This document shows, in pieces, positions 34,590-45,982 of a DNA stretch of 64,000 nucleotides. Source of the DNA: Beta vulgaris subsp. vulgaris (Eukaryota; Streptophyta; Magnoliopsida; Caryophyllales; Amaranthaceae); assembly GCF_026745355.1 (NCBI RefSeq), contig NC_079202.1:46004873-46068872 (forward strand), in the 5' to 3' direction. The notes beneath the pieces were generated by a model that had not been told where the DNA came from, ran no database searches, and saw only the letters and a list, made by a program, of their open reading frames with translations. How positions within the stretch are numbered: position 1 is the stretch's first letter; each line of letters starts with the position of its first letter. The translations under genes and the position numbers were made by a program.

Positions 34590-35146
34590 TCATATATAAT
34601 ATTAAAGCAAGAAAAAATTAGCGTACGTGGCAGCCTCATAGAAATTCTGTTCTCACAATTCACCCCACATTCATAGAGCAATGAAATAGATGCCACGTGT
34701 CACATTCCATTAAAATGATTATGTTTGATTCCTTTATTATTAGTTTCCCAAATTTTGAAAATCAGTCATTGAATGTTTTAGGAAACCTCCAATTTCCTTA
34801 AGTTGAAGATATATCCTGATTTTGGGCTGTAAAAGTAAGATTCCTCACTGGAAGGAAATCTCCACTTAAGCAAATCTTCCAAGGTTTTTCCTTTCCTGTC
34901 AAATATTCCATTCAGCTATTCTTTTTGAAGTTGAAAAATATTTGCAGGATGATTTTAGATTTGATACTGAAATTATTTAAGAAAATTTAGTTACACACAA
35001 TTGAATGACCGTATTATAAATCCGTGTAAGAATATATACACAATTCAAAGCCACGTGTCAATCCTATTAAAATGATTTCATTGATTTTTTTTTAAAATTC
35101 TTTAAGGAAATTTAGTTACACACAATTGAATGATTATATTATAAAT
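34590..35146 (+). mobile_element. Possible 5' end of a third Helitron
   Basis: TCATATATAATATTAAAGCA after an A, followed by TACGTGGCAGCC, looks like a Helitron 5' end. Within it two diverged copies of a block ending ACACAATTGAATGA and ATAAATCCGTG occur at about 34975-35026 and 35096-35151. The copia element is inserted at the end of the second. Confidence 0.3.
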
Positions 35147-35151
35147 CCGTG

Positions 35152-36520
35152 TGTTGAACCCTAGTTTTGATAATGACAAAGAAACAAAGGAACAAACTAA
35201 GTAGTGAACTAATGAATTATTTAAGTGTATGGTGTCTAAGGTATCAATGCAAGGAACTGGGAGAATACAAAGTCAATGAAGAAGTCAAGAGAGGATTTCA
35301 AAGGCTAAGTAAAGAAGTTTCTATGTTGATACTGGAGCAAGCATTGGATCAAGAATAATAGAAGCTAGGCGTTTTATTTTCTAGTTCCAATGTAAAGGAA
35401 CAAAGAAAGAATGGTAAGGAACTGTGGCAGAATATTTGAGAATGAAGCGTTTGTTCCTCTGTAAGGAACAAACTCAGTGGCACTTAGTAAATATGTTAAA
35501 GGAACTGAACTAATATAAGGAACTAGACTTAGGCGTGTACTTAGTGTAACGGTATAAAAGATAATGGAGTAAGTCATGCCTAGATTATAGGAAATTAGTT
35601 ATTTCTAATTTCAAATGATAAAATCAGTTTTAAAAAGAAAATCTGTTTTGGAAAATATATTTTTTCGGAAAATAAGAAAATAAATATCCGGTTGTTAGAA
35701 AGATTTTATTTCAAAGATATTATTTTCTTAAAGATTAGAAATTCAGATTTAAAGATAAAAAGAGTTTATAAAAACTGATTTTCGGATAATGTTGAAGGAA
35801 CTCCTATTATTTAGGAGTAATGGCTGCATTTTATCCACGTTCATTTATAGTTCATGGGATCATGGGACATGATGTAAAACGTGTTCCTTAGGGGAAGGAA
35901 CATCATGGGTAAATGGATTAAAACGTGTACTCTAACATTAATCCCACGTTCTTCATGATTAACACTATAAATATAGAAGTCTAGATAAGTTCCAAATGTG
36001 TCTGACTAAGTAATTAAGTGAGTTTAACTTATTAAGTGTCAGTGCCTTCATTCTCTCATAATAGCCATTTGTTCTTTGCCTTCTTACTCTAATTCCACTA
36101 AGCTTATTTCGATCAATTGTATTTTGGTTTTTGGGGTAAGGGAACTTTGAGTGAAGTTCTGTAAGAGAAAGGCTTTGAGTGAAGCTTGTATGTGTGAGAA
36201 AACTTCGAGTGAAGTTGAGAGGAACTGCTGTTAAGGGAACAGTGGTTCAGGAACTTGAGTTTAGGAACTCAAGGTAGGGCTCGAGTTAGAATTAGGTTGT
36301 AACAGAGTTGTTTGGCCTAATTAGTGAAAGTGTTGAGTTTAAAATCCCTAGTGGTCGAGGTTGTTTCTTCTTGTTGGGCCCAAGAAGTTTTTCCTCGTAA
36401 AAATCCCTTGTGTTCCTTTAGCTTGTTTATTCGTTTAAGTTTTAATTTCCGCAAAAAGTTACGTTTATTTCTACACCTACAATTCACCCCCCCTCTTGTA
36501 GTGTTCCTAGGGAAATAACA
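35152..36520 (+). repeat. 5' LTR of the copia element
   Basis: It starts TGTTGAACCC and ends ATAACA. The motif GGAAC (or GTTCC) occurs about 18 times, several times as the near-palindrome GTTCCTNNNNAAGGAAC. A 64-codon frame at its start is only LTR sequence, repeated in the other LTR. Confidence 0.95.
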
Positions 36521-36522
36521 AT

Positions 36523-36534
36523 TGGTATCAGAGC
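36523..36534 (+). promoter_or_regulatory. Primer-binding site, initiator tRNA-Met type
   Basis: TGGTATCAGAGC starts two bases after the 5' LTR and is the standard complement of the plant initiator tRNA-Met 3' end used by copia elements. Confidence 0.95.
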
Positions 36535-36583
36535 AAGAACTCACGTAAGATAGGAAACCCTATTGAAAAAGATCCAAGGAACA

Positions 36584-38407
36584 ATGAATACCACCGAGAA
36601 ACTTGAAGAAGGTTATTCCACTCAAAGGCCTCCTATGTTCAATGGGAAGTACTACAACTATTGGAAGAACCGCATGGAGATATTCATCAAGGCTGAAAAC
36701 TATCAGGTATGGAGAGTCATTGAAGTTGGTGATTTCGAAGTCACAACTACAAATGACAAAAATGAGGTAACTCTTAAACCCCTCTCTGATTATGATAAAT
36801 CTGATTTTGAAAAATGGAAGTAAATGCCATGGCTATTAAACTATTGCATTGTGGACTTGGACCCCATGAACATAATAGGATCATGGGATGCAAATCCGCA
36901 AAGCAAATATGGGATTTACTAGAAGTAACCCACGAAGGAACTAATGAAGTTAAAAGATCGAAAATTGATTTACTTATGAATCAATATGAACTGTTCTGCA
37001 TGAAATCCAAAGAAAGCATCCGAGACATGTTTACTCGTTTTACTAACATTATAATGAGTTGGCTTCTCTTGGAAAGTTTATTTCATCTGAGGAACAGGTT
37101 CGAAAGTTCTTAGGAGTCTTCCTAAGGACAGATGGATGGCTAAAGTCACGGCTCTTCAAGAAACAAAAGACTTCACTAAGTTCAATTAGAACAGCTGGCA
37201 GGGTCACTTATGACTCATGAGCTTCACCTTGATACTGAATATGGTGAAAGCTCCAAATCAAAATCAATTGCTCTCAAAGCAGATGATGAAGATGATTCGG
37301 ACTCTGAAGAAGAAGAAGCAGCCCTCATGGTTCGAAAATTTCGAAAGATGTACAGGAACATGAAGAATGGAAACTTCAAAGGTAAAACTAAGAAATTTTC
37401 TAACAAAGCTGCTTGTCATAAATGTGGAAGTACAGATCACTTCATCAAAGAATGTCCTCTTTGGGAAAACGACAAAACCAAAGAAAGGAACAAGGAACGC
37501 TTTGCTGAAAGGAACAAAGAATCAAAAGCACCTTTCTCTAAGGCAAATGTGCGCAAAGCTATGATAGCTGCTTGGGGAGATTCAGAGACGGAAGAAGAAG
37601 AGGAACAACCAACTGAAGAAACAGCAAACCTTTGCCTCTGGCAAACATCGACGAAAAAGAAGATGAAGAAAAAATTGAGGTAAGTCAACATGGACTTGAG
37701 TCAGAACTAGATGGTAAAACTAGGACTGAAATATATGATCTTCTTTATGATGCAATTCTTGAATGTAGAGATGAACGTGAAAAACGTGAACAAACGGAAC
37801 AAGCCTTAAAGGTTTGCAAGGAACACATAGAATGGCTTAAGAAAATGAGAACTGATGTCGAAACTAGATTTTTTGATTTGTTTGATAAAAACTTAAAAAT
37901 CAAAGAATGTTATGAGAGTTTGAAAAATGAAAATTATCTAATTAATTTAGAGATTTCACACTTGAAGGAATTTGTCCCTGTTCTGAGTTCCTTTGATATA
38001 AGATCAACCCCTTTGAAAGGATACAGATCTGAGATTGAAAAAATAAATAAAGAGAAAAATATTTTAAAGGAACAGATCTGTAATCTTAAAAAGGAACTGG
38101 TTGTCGCAAGGAACAGAGGCAAAATCATGAAAGTTCCTAAGTGGATTGAGAAACCACAGACCAAAAGGAAGGAAGGTCTTGGTTTTGAAAACTACAAGAA
38201 AAGGAACAAGACAAAGAAATATGTTGATCTACCTAGTGATAATTCTGTATGTATTGTGGCAAGGTAGGTCATTACATAAATCAATGTCAACTAAAATCTG
38301 AGATGATTGGGAAAAATGTGACAATAAGTAAGAAAAAATGGGTTGTCAAAACAAATCCTAGTCAAGAACAGGAACCCACGAAAGATGGGGTTCCTTCAAC
38401 TAACAAC
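36584..38407 (+). pseudogene. gag: gag of the copia element, frameshifted
   Basis: The ATG at 36584 starts the N-terminal Gag domain (RPPMFNGKYYNYWKNRMEIF). Then come the UBN2-like capsid region (KSAKQIWDLLEVTHEGTNEV), an acidic stretch, and a CCHC zinc knuckle CHKCGSTDHFIKEC at 37414-37455. A second acidic part leads into a long coiled coil (37700-38140). A second knuckle, CMYCGKVGHYINQC, is readable near 38247-38290 in another frame. Frame breaks lie near 36821, 37056, 37107, 37186, 37680 and 38245. Confidence 0.85.
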
Positions 38408-38410
38408 TAG

Positions 38411-39890
38411 TTGATTTTTGCAGGTTGGAGTAGGGGGAACAACACTTGGTATCTCGATAGTGGTTGTTCCAAGCACATGACAGGAGACAAAACGAAGTTT
38501 CTCTCACTCACAACCTATGAAGGTGGCAGTGTAACATTTGGTGATAATAAGAAAGGTAACATTGTTGCTATGGGTAAGGTCGGTAAGTCACCATTACACT
38601 CCATTGAAAATGTATTTTTAGTTGAAGGTCTAAAACATAATCTATTAAGCATTTCTCAATTCTGTGACAAAGGAAATACTGTAAAATTTGATAAGAAAAA
38701 TGCTTAATCATCAACATTAAAACTAAGAAGGTTATTTGGAAGGAACAAGGAAAGGGAACACATACATTGTGGATCTAGACCTTGTTCCTCAAATCAATTT
38801 AACTTGTCTTAGTGTTATTGAAGATGATTCACTTCTATGGCACAAGCGTCTAGGACATGCTAGCTTTTCATTACTTGAGAAACTTAGATCAAAAGACCTT
38901 GTTTTAGGATTACCATCATAAAATTTCATATTGATCAAGTTTGTGATGCATGTGCACGAGGTAAACAAGTAAGATCCTCTTTCAAATCTAAAACGATTGT
39001 AAGTACCACTAAACCATTAGAGTTAATTCATATGGACTTATGTGGACCCATGAGAATTCAAAGCAGAAGTGGAAAGAGTATGTACTTGTGATTGTAGATG
39101 ACTACTCTAGGTACACTTGGGTTATTTTTCTCTCTAGTAAAGATGAAACTTATGATGAGTTCCTTGTCTTTGCTAAAAGAGTTCAAAACCTAAGTGGACA
39201 TAAAATAATGCACATTAGATCAGATCATGGCAAGGAATTCGAAAATTATAAATTTGATGACCTAAGCAGAGATAATGGCCTAGATCATAATTTTTCTGCC
39301 CCTAGAACACCACAACAAAATGGTGTTGTAGAAAGGAAAAATAGAACTTTGGAGGAAATGTCTAGAACCATGTTAATTGCTAGTGAACTTCCAAGGAACT
39401 TTTGGGCTGAAGCTGTTAATACTGCTTGTCACATAATTAATCGTGCCATGATGAGACCTATCATTAATAAAACTCCTTATGAACTTTACTTTGGAAAGAA
39501 ACCAAACATCACCTATTTAGAACATTTGGATGCAAATGTTATGTGCATAATAATGGAAAAGATAATCTTGGAAAATTTGATGCAAGGAGTGATGAAGCAA
39601 CATTTTTAGGATACTCCTCACATAGTAAAGCTTATAGAGTATATAACAAGAGAACTATGTGTGTTGAAGAAAGTATTCATGTAATCTTTGATGAATCTGA
39701 CAAACATAATCCAAGCATACAGGTTGATGACTATGAGATAGGGTTAGCGCAACCTAGTTCAAGGAACACAGATTCACAAGAAGAAGAAGAAGTGAAAGAG
39801 GAAAGGAACGAGGAATTCGAAAATAATGGATCAATGTATTCCTGTTCCTCAAGGAGGAGAAGTACTCTGTTCCTCTAAATGAAGGAACTG
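38411..39890 (+). pseudogene. Protease and integrase of the copia element
   Basis: WYLDSGCSKHMTGD near 38450-38490 is the copia protease active-site region. A pre-integrase motif LLWHKRLGHAS follows (about 38830). The integrase core has its first Asp in LIHMDLCGPM, the second in IRSDHGKEFEN and the Glu in TPQQNGVVERKNRTLEEMS, so all three catalytic residues are visible. Frame breaks are near 38705, 38920, 39055 and 39540. Confidence 0.9.
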
Positions 39891-40018
39891 AGTCCACCGA
39901 GGCTAACAGAGGAACAACTGAGCAGAGTTCCTCATCCACTCAAGGAACTCATGAGGAACAACATGTTCCTATAAGAGAGTTTCAACCAAAACCTTGGAGA
40001 TTACAAAAGTCACATCCT

Positions 40019-41637
40019 GTGGAACTCATAATCAGCGACATATCCAAAGGTACGCAAACTAGATCTCAGTTAAGGAACTTTTGTGCATTTCATGCGTTCC
40101 TATCAATGATGGAACCAAGAAATCATGAAGAAGCCTTAACTGACTCTGATTGGATTATTGCAATGCAAGCTGAATTAAATGAGTTTGAAAGAAACAAGGT
40201 ATGGCATCTAGTTCCTTCATCTAAACAAACAAAAAGTAATTGGCTTAAAATGGGTGTTTAGAAACAAACTAGATGAATATGGAACCATTGTAAGAAACAA
40301 AGCTAGACTTGTAGTAAAAGGTTATAACCAACAAGAAGGAATTGATTATGAAGAAACCTTTGCTCCTGTAGCTAGATTAGAAGCCATTAGAATCTTAATT
40401 GCATTTGCTGCTTACATGGGATTCAAATTATATCAAATGGATGTTAAGTGTGCATTTTTAAATGGCTATCTAAACGAAGATGTATATGTTGAACAACCCC
40501 CTGGTTTCGAAAATAACAATCTCCCAAATCATGTCTACAAGCTTGATAAAGCTCTTTATGGGTTAAAACAAGCACCTAGATCATGGTATGAGAGATTATC
40601 TAAGTTCCTTTTAGAAAATAACTTTAAAAGAGGAAAGGTTGATAAAACCTTGTTCCTAAAATCTAAAGGAACTGATATTTTGCTTGTTCAAATATATGTT
40701 GATGACATCATATTCGGAGCTACTAATGAAACATTGTGCAAAGAATTCTCAAATCTCATGAGCAATGAATTTGAAATGAGTATGATGGGAGAGTTAAATT
40801 TCTTTCTTGGACTACAAATCAAACAAACTGAAAAAGGTATAATTGTTCACCAACAAAAATACATAAAGGAACTATTAAAGAAATATGGCCTCGAAAATTC
40901 AAAGAAAATCACACTCCTATGGGAACTTCAACTAGATTAGATGAAGACTCCATAGGAACAAGTGTTGATCAAACAAAATTTAGAGGAATGATTGGTTCAC
41001 TTTTTATCTAACTGCTAGTCGTCCAGACATAGCTTTCAGTGTTGGTTTGTGTGCTAGATTTCAAGCAAATCCAAAGGAGTCTCACCTCACTGCTGTGAAG
41101 AGAATTCTTAGATACCTTAAAGGAACAGATGATCTTGGACTCTACTATCCAAGAAGTGATACATTCGAACTAAAAGGATATGCAGATGCAGATTATGCTG
41201 GAGATCTTGTTAATAGGAAAAGCACCTCAGGTATGGCACAATTCCTTGGTCATAGTTTAGTTTCTTGGAGTACCAAGAAACAAAACACAGTTGCTTTATC
41301 CACTGCTGAAGCAGAATATGTAGCTGCTGCTGCATGTTGCTCTCAAATGCTTTGGATAAAACAACAACTTAGTGACTATGGAATAAACTTTGAATGTGTT
41401 CCTATTTATTGTGACAATACAAGTGCTATAAGTATATCTAAAGATCCAGTGCATCATTCTAGAGTAAAGCATATACATATTAGACATCACTTTTTAAGAG
41501 AAAATGTCGAAAAAGGTTTGATCAAACTTGAGTTTTGTCAAACTGATTATCAGATTGCTGATATCCTAACTAAGCCTTTGCAAAGAGATAGATATGAGAA
41601 ATTAAGGCTTGAGTTAGGCTTAATAAAAATTAAGTGA
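40019..41637 (+). pseudogene. Reverse transcriptase and RNase H of the copia element
   Basis: RT starts with EALTDSDWIIAMQAELNEFE, goes on with [40 protein letters not shown] and the intact catalytic box IYVDDIIFG near 40700. RNase H contains ADADYAGDLVNRKSTSG and ALSTAEAEYVAAA, and the frame ends LGLIKIK at a stop at 41635-41637. Breaks are near 40255 and 40920-41010. Catalytic residues are kept although the frame is not. Confidence 0.9.
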
Positions 41638-42190
41638 TTGTTCCTATGTCAATTCCCCCATGTTTGAATCAATTTGAGTGACTTTGTGTGCTAAAAATAA
41701 TTGTGTTTAATTGCCTAAGACCATTGCAAATTGGAATGTTGAAAACATAACCATGAAGTCAAAGAAACTAAACAACTCACAAATGTCACATAATACTCCC
41801 CTTACTGTTCCTAAGGTCAAGAAACATGCATAGTATGAAGGATATTGAATGTAGCATTAGTTGTTCCTATAGCACAAGTTCCTTAGCATTTATTTTCTTT
41901 CAAAAATTAAAATTCATAAAAATCCGAAAAATCCGATAAAATCCCAAAAATTAAGGGGAACCAGTTTAATTAAATCTTTTTTTTATCTTTTCGTTTTCTT
42001 TCTTTTATTTTTATTTTTATTTCTTTTGCTTTATTTCTTTCCCGCGTGTCATAATTACTATTACATGCAAAACTTCCTTCTTCAATTCATCTAAGAAACC
42101 GTGTTCCTCTCAAACGCTTCATCTTCACCAAATCCGAAACCTCATCACACCCTTTGATACTCCATAAAAACCTCCAAACCTTCATAAATC

Positions 42191-43856
42191 ATGGCAAAAA
42201 CTTCAAGAAACTCACCTTTTCCAACACAAAAAACAACCGACACTTCAAAAATGGAAATTTCTTCATCTCCAACTAAAACCCTTGAAACCGACATAATTCA
42301 AGAAAACCCCATAGAGGAACAGCAATTAGAATCTCCTAGAAGGAGCATGAGAAGAAGAAAATTGATTGGGGAAGATGATGAAGAAGAAACCCCGGAACAA
42401 TCTCAGGGGGAAGAAGAAGAAACTGCACCTGTTCCTTCCAAAGGAACTGTTTCTTCGTCTTCCAAGAAAAGGGTCGAACGAAGTGAATCTAGGTATGTCT
42501 TGGGCTTTTGCGTCGATTTAGAATGGGCAAATAAAATTGAATTTCTAGAATTAACACCATTCTAAAGGAACAAGGCATGGAATTCTTGTTTGAATTCGCC
42601 TTTAATAATGCTCTTGTTCCTCTAGCTATGGACGAGTTTTGTGCAAATTTTGTTAATACTAATGGAACTTGCACAACTGAAGTTAGAGGCAAGAAAATAA
42701 GGTTTAATCAAGCAACTTTAAGCAAAGTATGGGAAGTTCCTTGCAAAGGAACTGATTTGTATTTTAAAAGGAAAGGAACTGTTTCCTTTCCGAATTTTCC
42801 TCAAGACAAAATCTTAGAATATTTTGGAGGAACAGCTGGCCAAAACAAAATTAACCATAACCTACTCTCTCCCCTTCACAAAGTACTGTTTAACTTGGTT
42901 TGGAGAGCACTCATTCCTCGAACTGAAAAGAGGAATGAAGTGGGTCTCTTGGATATGTGTTACATGTTTTGCTTGACCACCACATACAAATCAATTCCCT
43001 TCCCTCTTCATTCAACATTTAACTCACTGTATTGAAACATTGTGTGATTGGTACGGTGCCTTATAACTTCTTTACTTCATCATTTGAAGTAAGACTTACG
43101 GTTGGACCACCATAGGATCAAACAAGGGAACATCTTGAATGAGAAGACCCTAAATGGACTTGGCTTGTCTGTCCAAGAAGGTGTTCTCATTCAAGGAAAA
43201 TGGTTCCAGTTCCTCAGGAAAAAGAAAACTGCCCAACTGATTAGAAGAGGAAATGATGTAATTTTGGATAACCTGTCCTGTTCCTAACCGGAGGAACAAA
43301 ACCTAAGAGGCGCAAACACATTGCCACTAAGCCTAAACCCTCTGTTCCTTTGAGAGTGAGAAAGAGCACTCGTCGAAAAATTGCTCCTGTTCCTGTTCCT
43401 TCCAAGAGGACTCTCCTTTAGTCCTTTCGGATAATGAGGAACAGGTACCCTCTACTCTCAAGGAACCTACCTCCACCATCTCCCAAACTCTCTGTTCCTT
43501 CACAAAAATACCCTCCATTTCACCTTCGTCCTTCTCTGTTCCTTCATTTTGAGCAGTTGAAGGATGAAATAAAAGGACCAAATCCTTTTGCTTCCACCTC
43601 CACAACTCTTCCACCCACACCACCATTTCTTCCTCCCATTTATCACCCTTCACCTTCTGTTTCCATTCCTGGAACAGATGAGCCTTCCACTCAAACCTCC
43701 CCAGTTCCTTCACAACATCCCCCATCTGCCTCTAGTTCCAAGGGTAAGGAACAGGAAAATCCGGATGACACTAACTGGGTTAATGAAGTCTGCCTTCCTG
43801 CACAACATATGAAAATTTTACAATCATCTTCATTGGACTTTGGATGCCAAAACTGA
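42191..43856 (+). pseudogene. Extra ORF downstream of pol in the copia element
   Basis: The ATG at 42191 starts a Ser/Thr/Lys/Glu-rich N-terminus containing SPRRSMRRRKLIGEDDEEE. In another frame (42577-43035) follows a globular part with EFCANFVNTNGTCTTEVRGK and FNQATLSKVWEVP, which resembles the 'putative plant transposon protein' domain (Pfam Transposase_32, from memory). A Pro/Ser-rich tail runs to 43856. No signal peptide, transmembrane segment or other envelope feature is visible. Sireviruses are known to carry an ORF in this place that has been called env-like; nothing here supports a membrane protein. Breaks are near 42563, 43033 and 43285. Confidence 0.65.
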
Positions 43857-44594
43857 TACTATGATAAGTCTTATGAAGAATTGAGTGATACCGTGGTTGC
43901 GCAGCAAAAGAAGATGGACTATGGCTCGTCCTTGGAGGAGCTGAAGGAACAGGTTGAACTACATCATGGGGTGGTGATGAAAAAGTTGGAGGATGTGGTT
44001 GAAGAAGAAGTTGTAGAGGAACACCATTCCCCTTCCCTTTCTTAGTTTCTTTTATTGTTTTGTTGTTCCTGTTTCTTTCATAAGGAACATCGAACTTTTG
44101 TTTCTTCCTTTTCTTTTCTTTCTTTGTTTTGTTATGGAACAAGTGCTATATAATCAATGACTTTTGCTATATTGTCTATGTTTCTAAATGCTTTGCATAA
44201 TTTCTTCCTTGGAATGGCTAGTATTATGTGATTGATGTTTGAGCAAGTTTACTCTTTGATTTTCTAACTTAACCACTAATGGTGCTTGCATATTGGTCTT
44301 AAGGTGTTAAATCAATTCATCAATTCATGCAGAGTCTATTCTTTTTGAGGATGACAAAGGGGGAAAAGGATTTAAGGAACAAACTGTACATAAAAAAAAA
44401 AAATGAAAGTTGAAAAAATTAAAAATTGGATAAGGTAAATGAAAAATCAAAAATAGGTTAAGGTAAATGAAAAATCAAAACCTTCAGTTACTCATATAAT
44501 TGTTTTTATTTTTCATTTTCTTCTTTATGTTTTTATTTTCATTCACTTATATTATTTGTTATTTTCCTTAGTTTGTACCTTTGTTGTCATCATC

Positions 44595-44608
44595 AAAAAG
44601 GGGGAAAT
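44595..44608 (+). promoter_or_regulatory. Polypurine tract of the copia element
   Basis: AAAAAGGGGGAAAT directly precedes the 3' LTR and is the expected plus-strand primer. Confidence 0.85.
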
Positions 44609-45977
44609 TGTTGAACCCTAGTTTTGATAATGACAAAGAAACAAAGGAACAAACTAAGTAGTGAACTAATGAATTATTTAAGTGTATGGTGTCTAAGGTA
44701 TCAATGCAAGGAACTGGGAGAATACAAAGTCAATGAAGAAGTCAAGAGAGGATTTCAAAGGCTAAGTAAAGAAGTTTCTATGTTGATACTGGAGCAAGCA
44801 TTGGATCAAGAATAATAGAAGCTAGGCGTTTTATTTTCTAGTTCCAATGTAAAGGAACAAAGAAAGAATGGTAAGGAACTGTGGCAGAATATTTGAGAAT
44901 GAAGCGTTTGTTCCTCTGTAAGGAACAAACTCAGTGGCACTTAGTAAATATGTTAAAGGAACTGAACTAATATAAGGAACTAGACTTAGGCGTGTACTTA
45001 GTGTAACGGTTAAAAGATAATGGAGTAAGTCATGCCTAGATTATAGGAAATTAGTTATTTCTAATTTCAAATGATAAAATCAGTTTTAAAAAGAAAATCT
45101 GTTTTGGAAAATATTTATTTTTCGGAAAATAAGAAAATAAATATCCGGTTGTTAGAAAGATTTTATTTCAAAGATATTATTTTCTTAAAGATTAGAAATT
45201 CAGATTTAAAGATAAAAAGAGTTTATAAAAACTGATTTTCGGATAATGTTGAAGGAACTCCTATTATTTAGGAGTAATGGCTGCATTTTATCCACGTTCA
45301 TTTATAGTTCATGGGATCATGGGACATGATGTAAAACGTGTTCCTTAGGGGAAGGAACATCATGGGTAAATGGATTAAAACGTGTACTCTAACATTAATC
45401 CCACGTTCTTCATGATTACACTATAAATATAGAAGTCTAGATAAGTTCCAAATTGTGTCTGACTAAGTAATTAAGTGAGTTTAACTTATTAAGTGTCAGT
45501 GCCTTCATTCTCTCATAATAGCCATTTGTTCTTTGCCTTCTTACTCTAATTCCACTAAGCTTATTTCGATCAATTGTATTTTGGTTTTTGGGGTAAGGGA
45601 ACTTTGAGTGAAGTTCTGTAAGAGAAAGGCTTTGAGTGAAGCTTGTATGTGTGAGAAAACTTCGAGTGAAGTTGAGAGGAACTGCTGTTAAGGGAACAGT
45701 GGTTCAGGAACTTGAGTTTAGGAACTCAAGGTAGGGCTCGAGTTAGAATTAGGTTGTAACAGAGTTGTTTGGCCTAATTAGTGAAAGTGTTGAGTTTAAA
45801 ATCCCTAGTGGTCGAGGTTGTTTCTTCTTGTTGGGCCCAAGAAGTTTTTCCTCGTAAAAATCCCTTGTGTTCCTTTAGCTTGTTTATTCGTTTAAGTTTT
45901 AATTTCCGCAAAAAGTTACGTTTATTTCTACACCTACAATTCACCCCCCCTCTTGTAGTGTTCCTAGGGATATAACA
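44609..45977 (+). repeat. 3' LTR of the copia element
   Basis: It has the same length as the 5' LTR. By eye, differences are one-base indels near 45010, 45113, 45417 and 45452 and one substitution near 45971. Confidence 0.95.
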
Positions 45978-45982
45978 CCGTG

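Larger units (their letters stand above)
35152..45977 (+). mobile_element. Ty1/copia retrotransposon, Sirevirus-like, 10.8 kb
   Basis: Two LTRs of 1369 bases each flank it, with a perfect 5-bp TSD CCGTG (35147-35151 and 45978-45982). Then follow a tRNA-Met primer site, gag, protease, integrase, RT and RNase H in copia order, an extra ORF after pol, and a polypurine tract. Long LTRs, a long Gag with a coiled-coil end and a 3' extra ORF fit the Sirevirus (SIRE/Maximus) branch; that placement is inference. The LTRs differ at only about five positions, mostly single-base indels, so insertion was recent. Despite this, gag-pol has about ten frame breaks. Confidence 0.93.

Noticed and set aside
35167..35358. 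Small gene present twice (also 44624-44815)
   Set aside because: Both are the same part of the copia LTR, so the duplication is explained by the LTR pair.
43333..43725. 130-codon minus-strand ORF
   Set aside because: It is the antisense shadow of the Pro/Ser-rich end of the copia extra ORF.
42191..43856. Retroviral envelope gene
   Set aside because: No signal peptide, membrane span or cysteine pattern is visible; position alone is not evidence.
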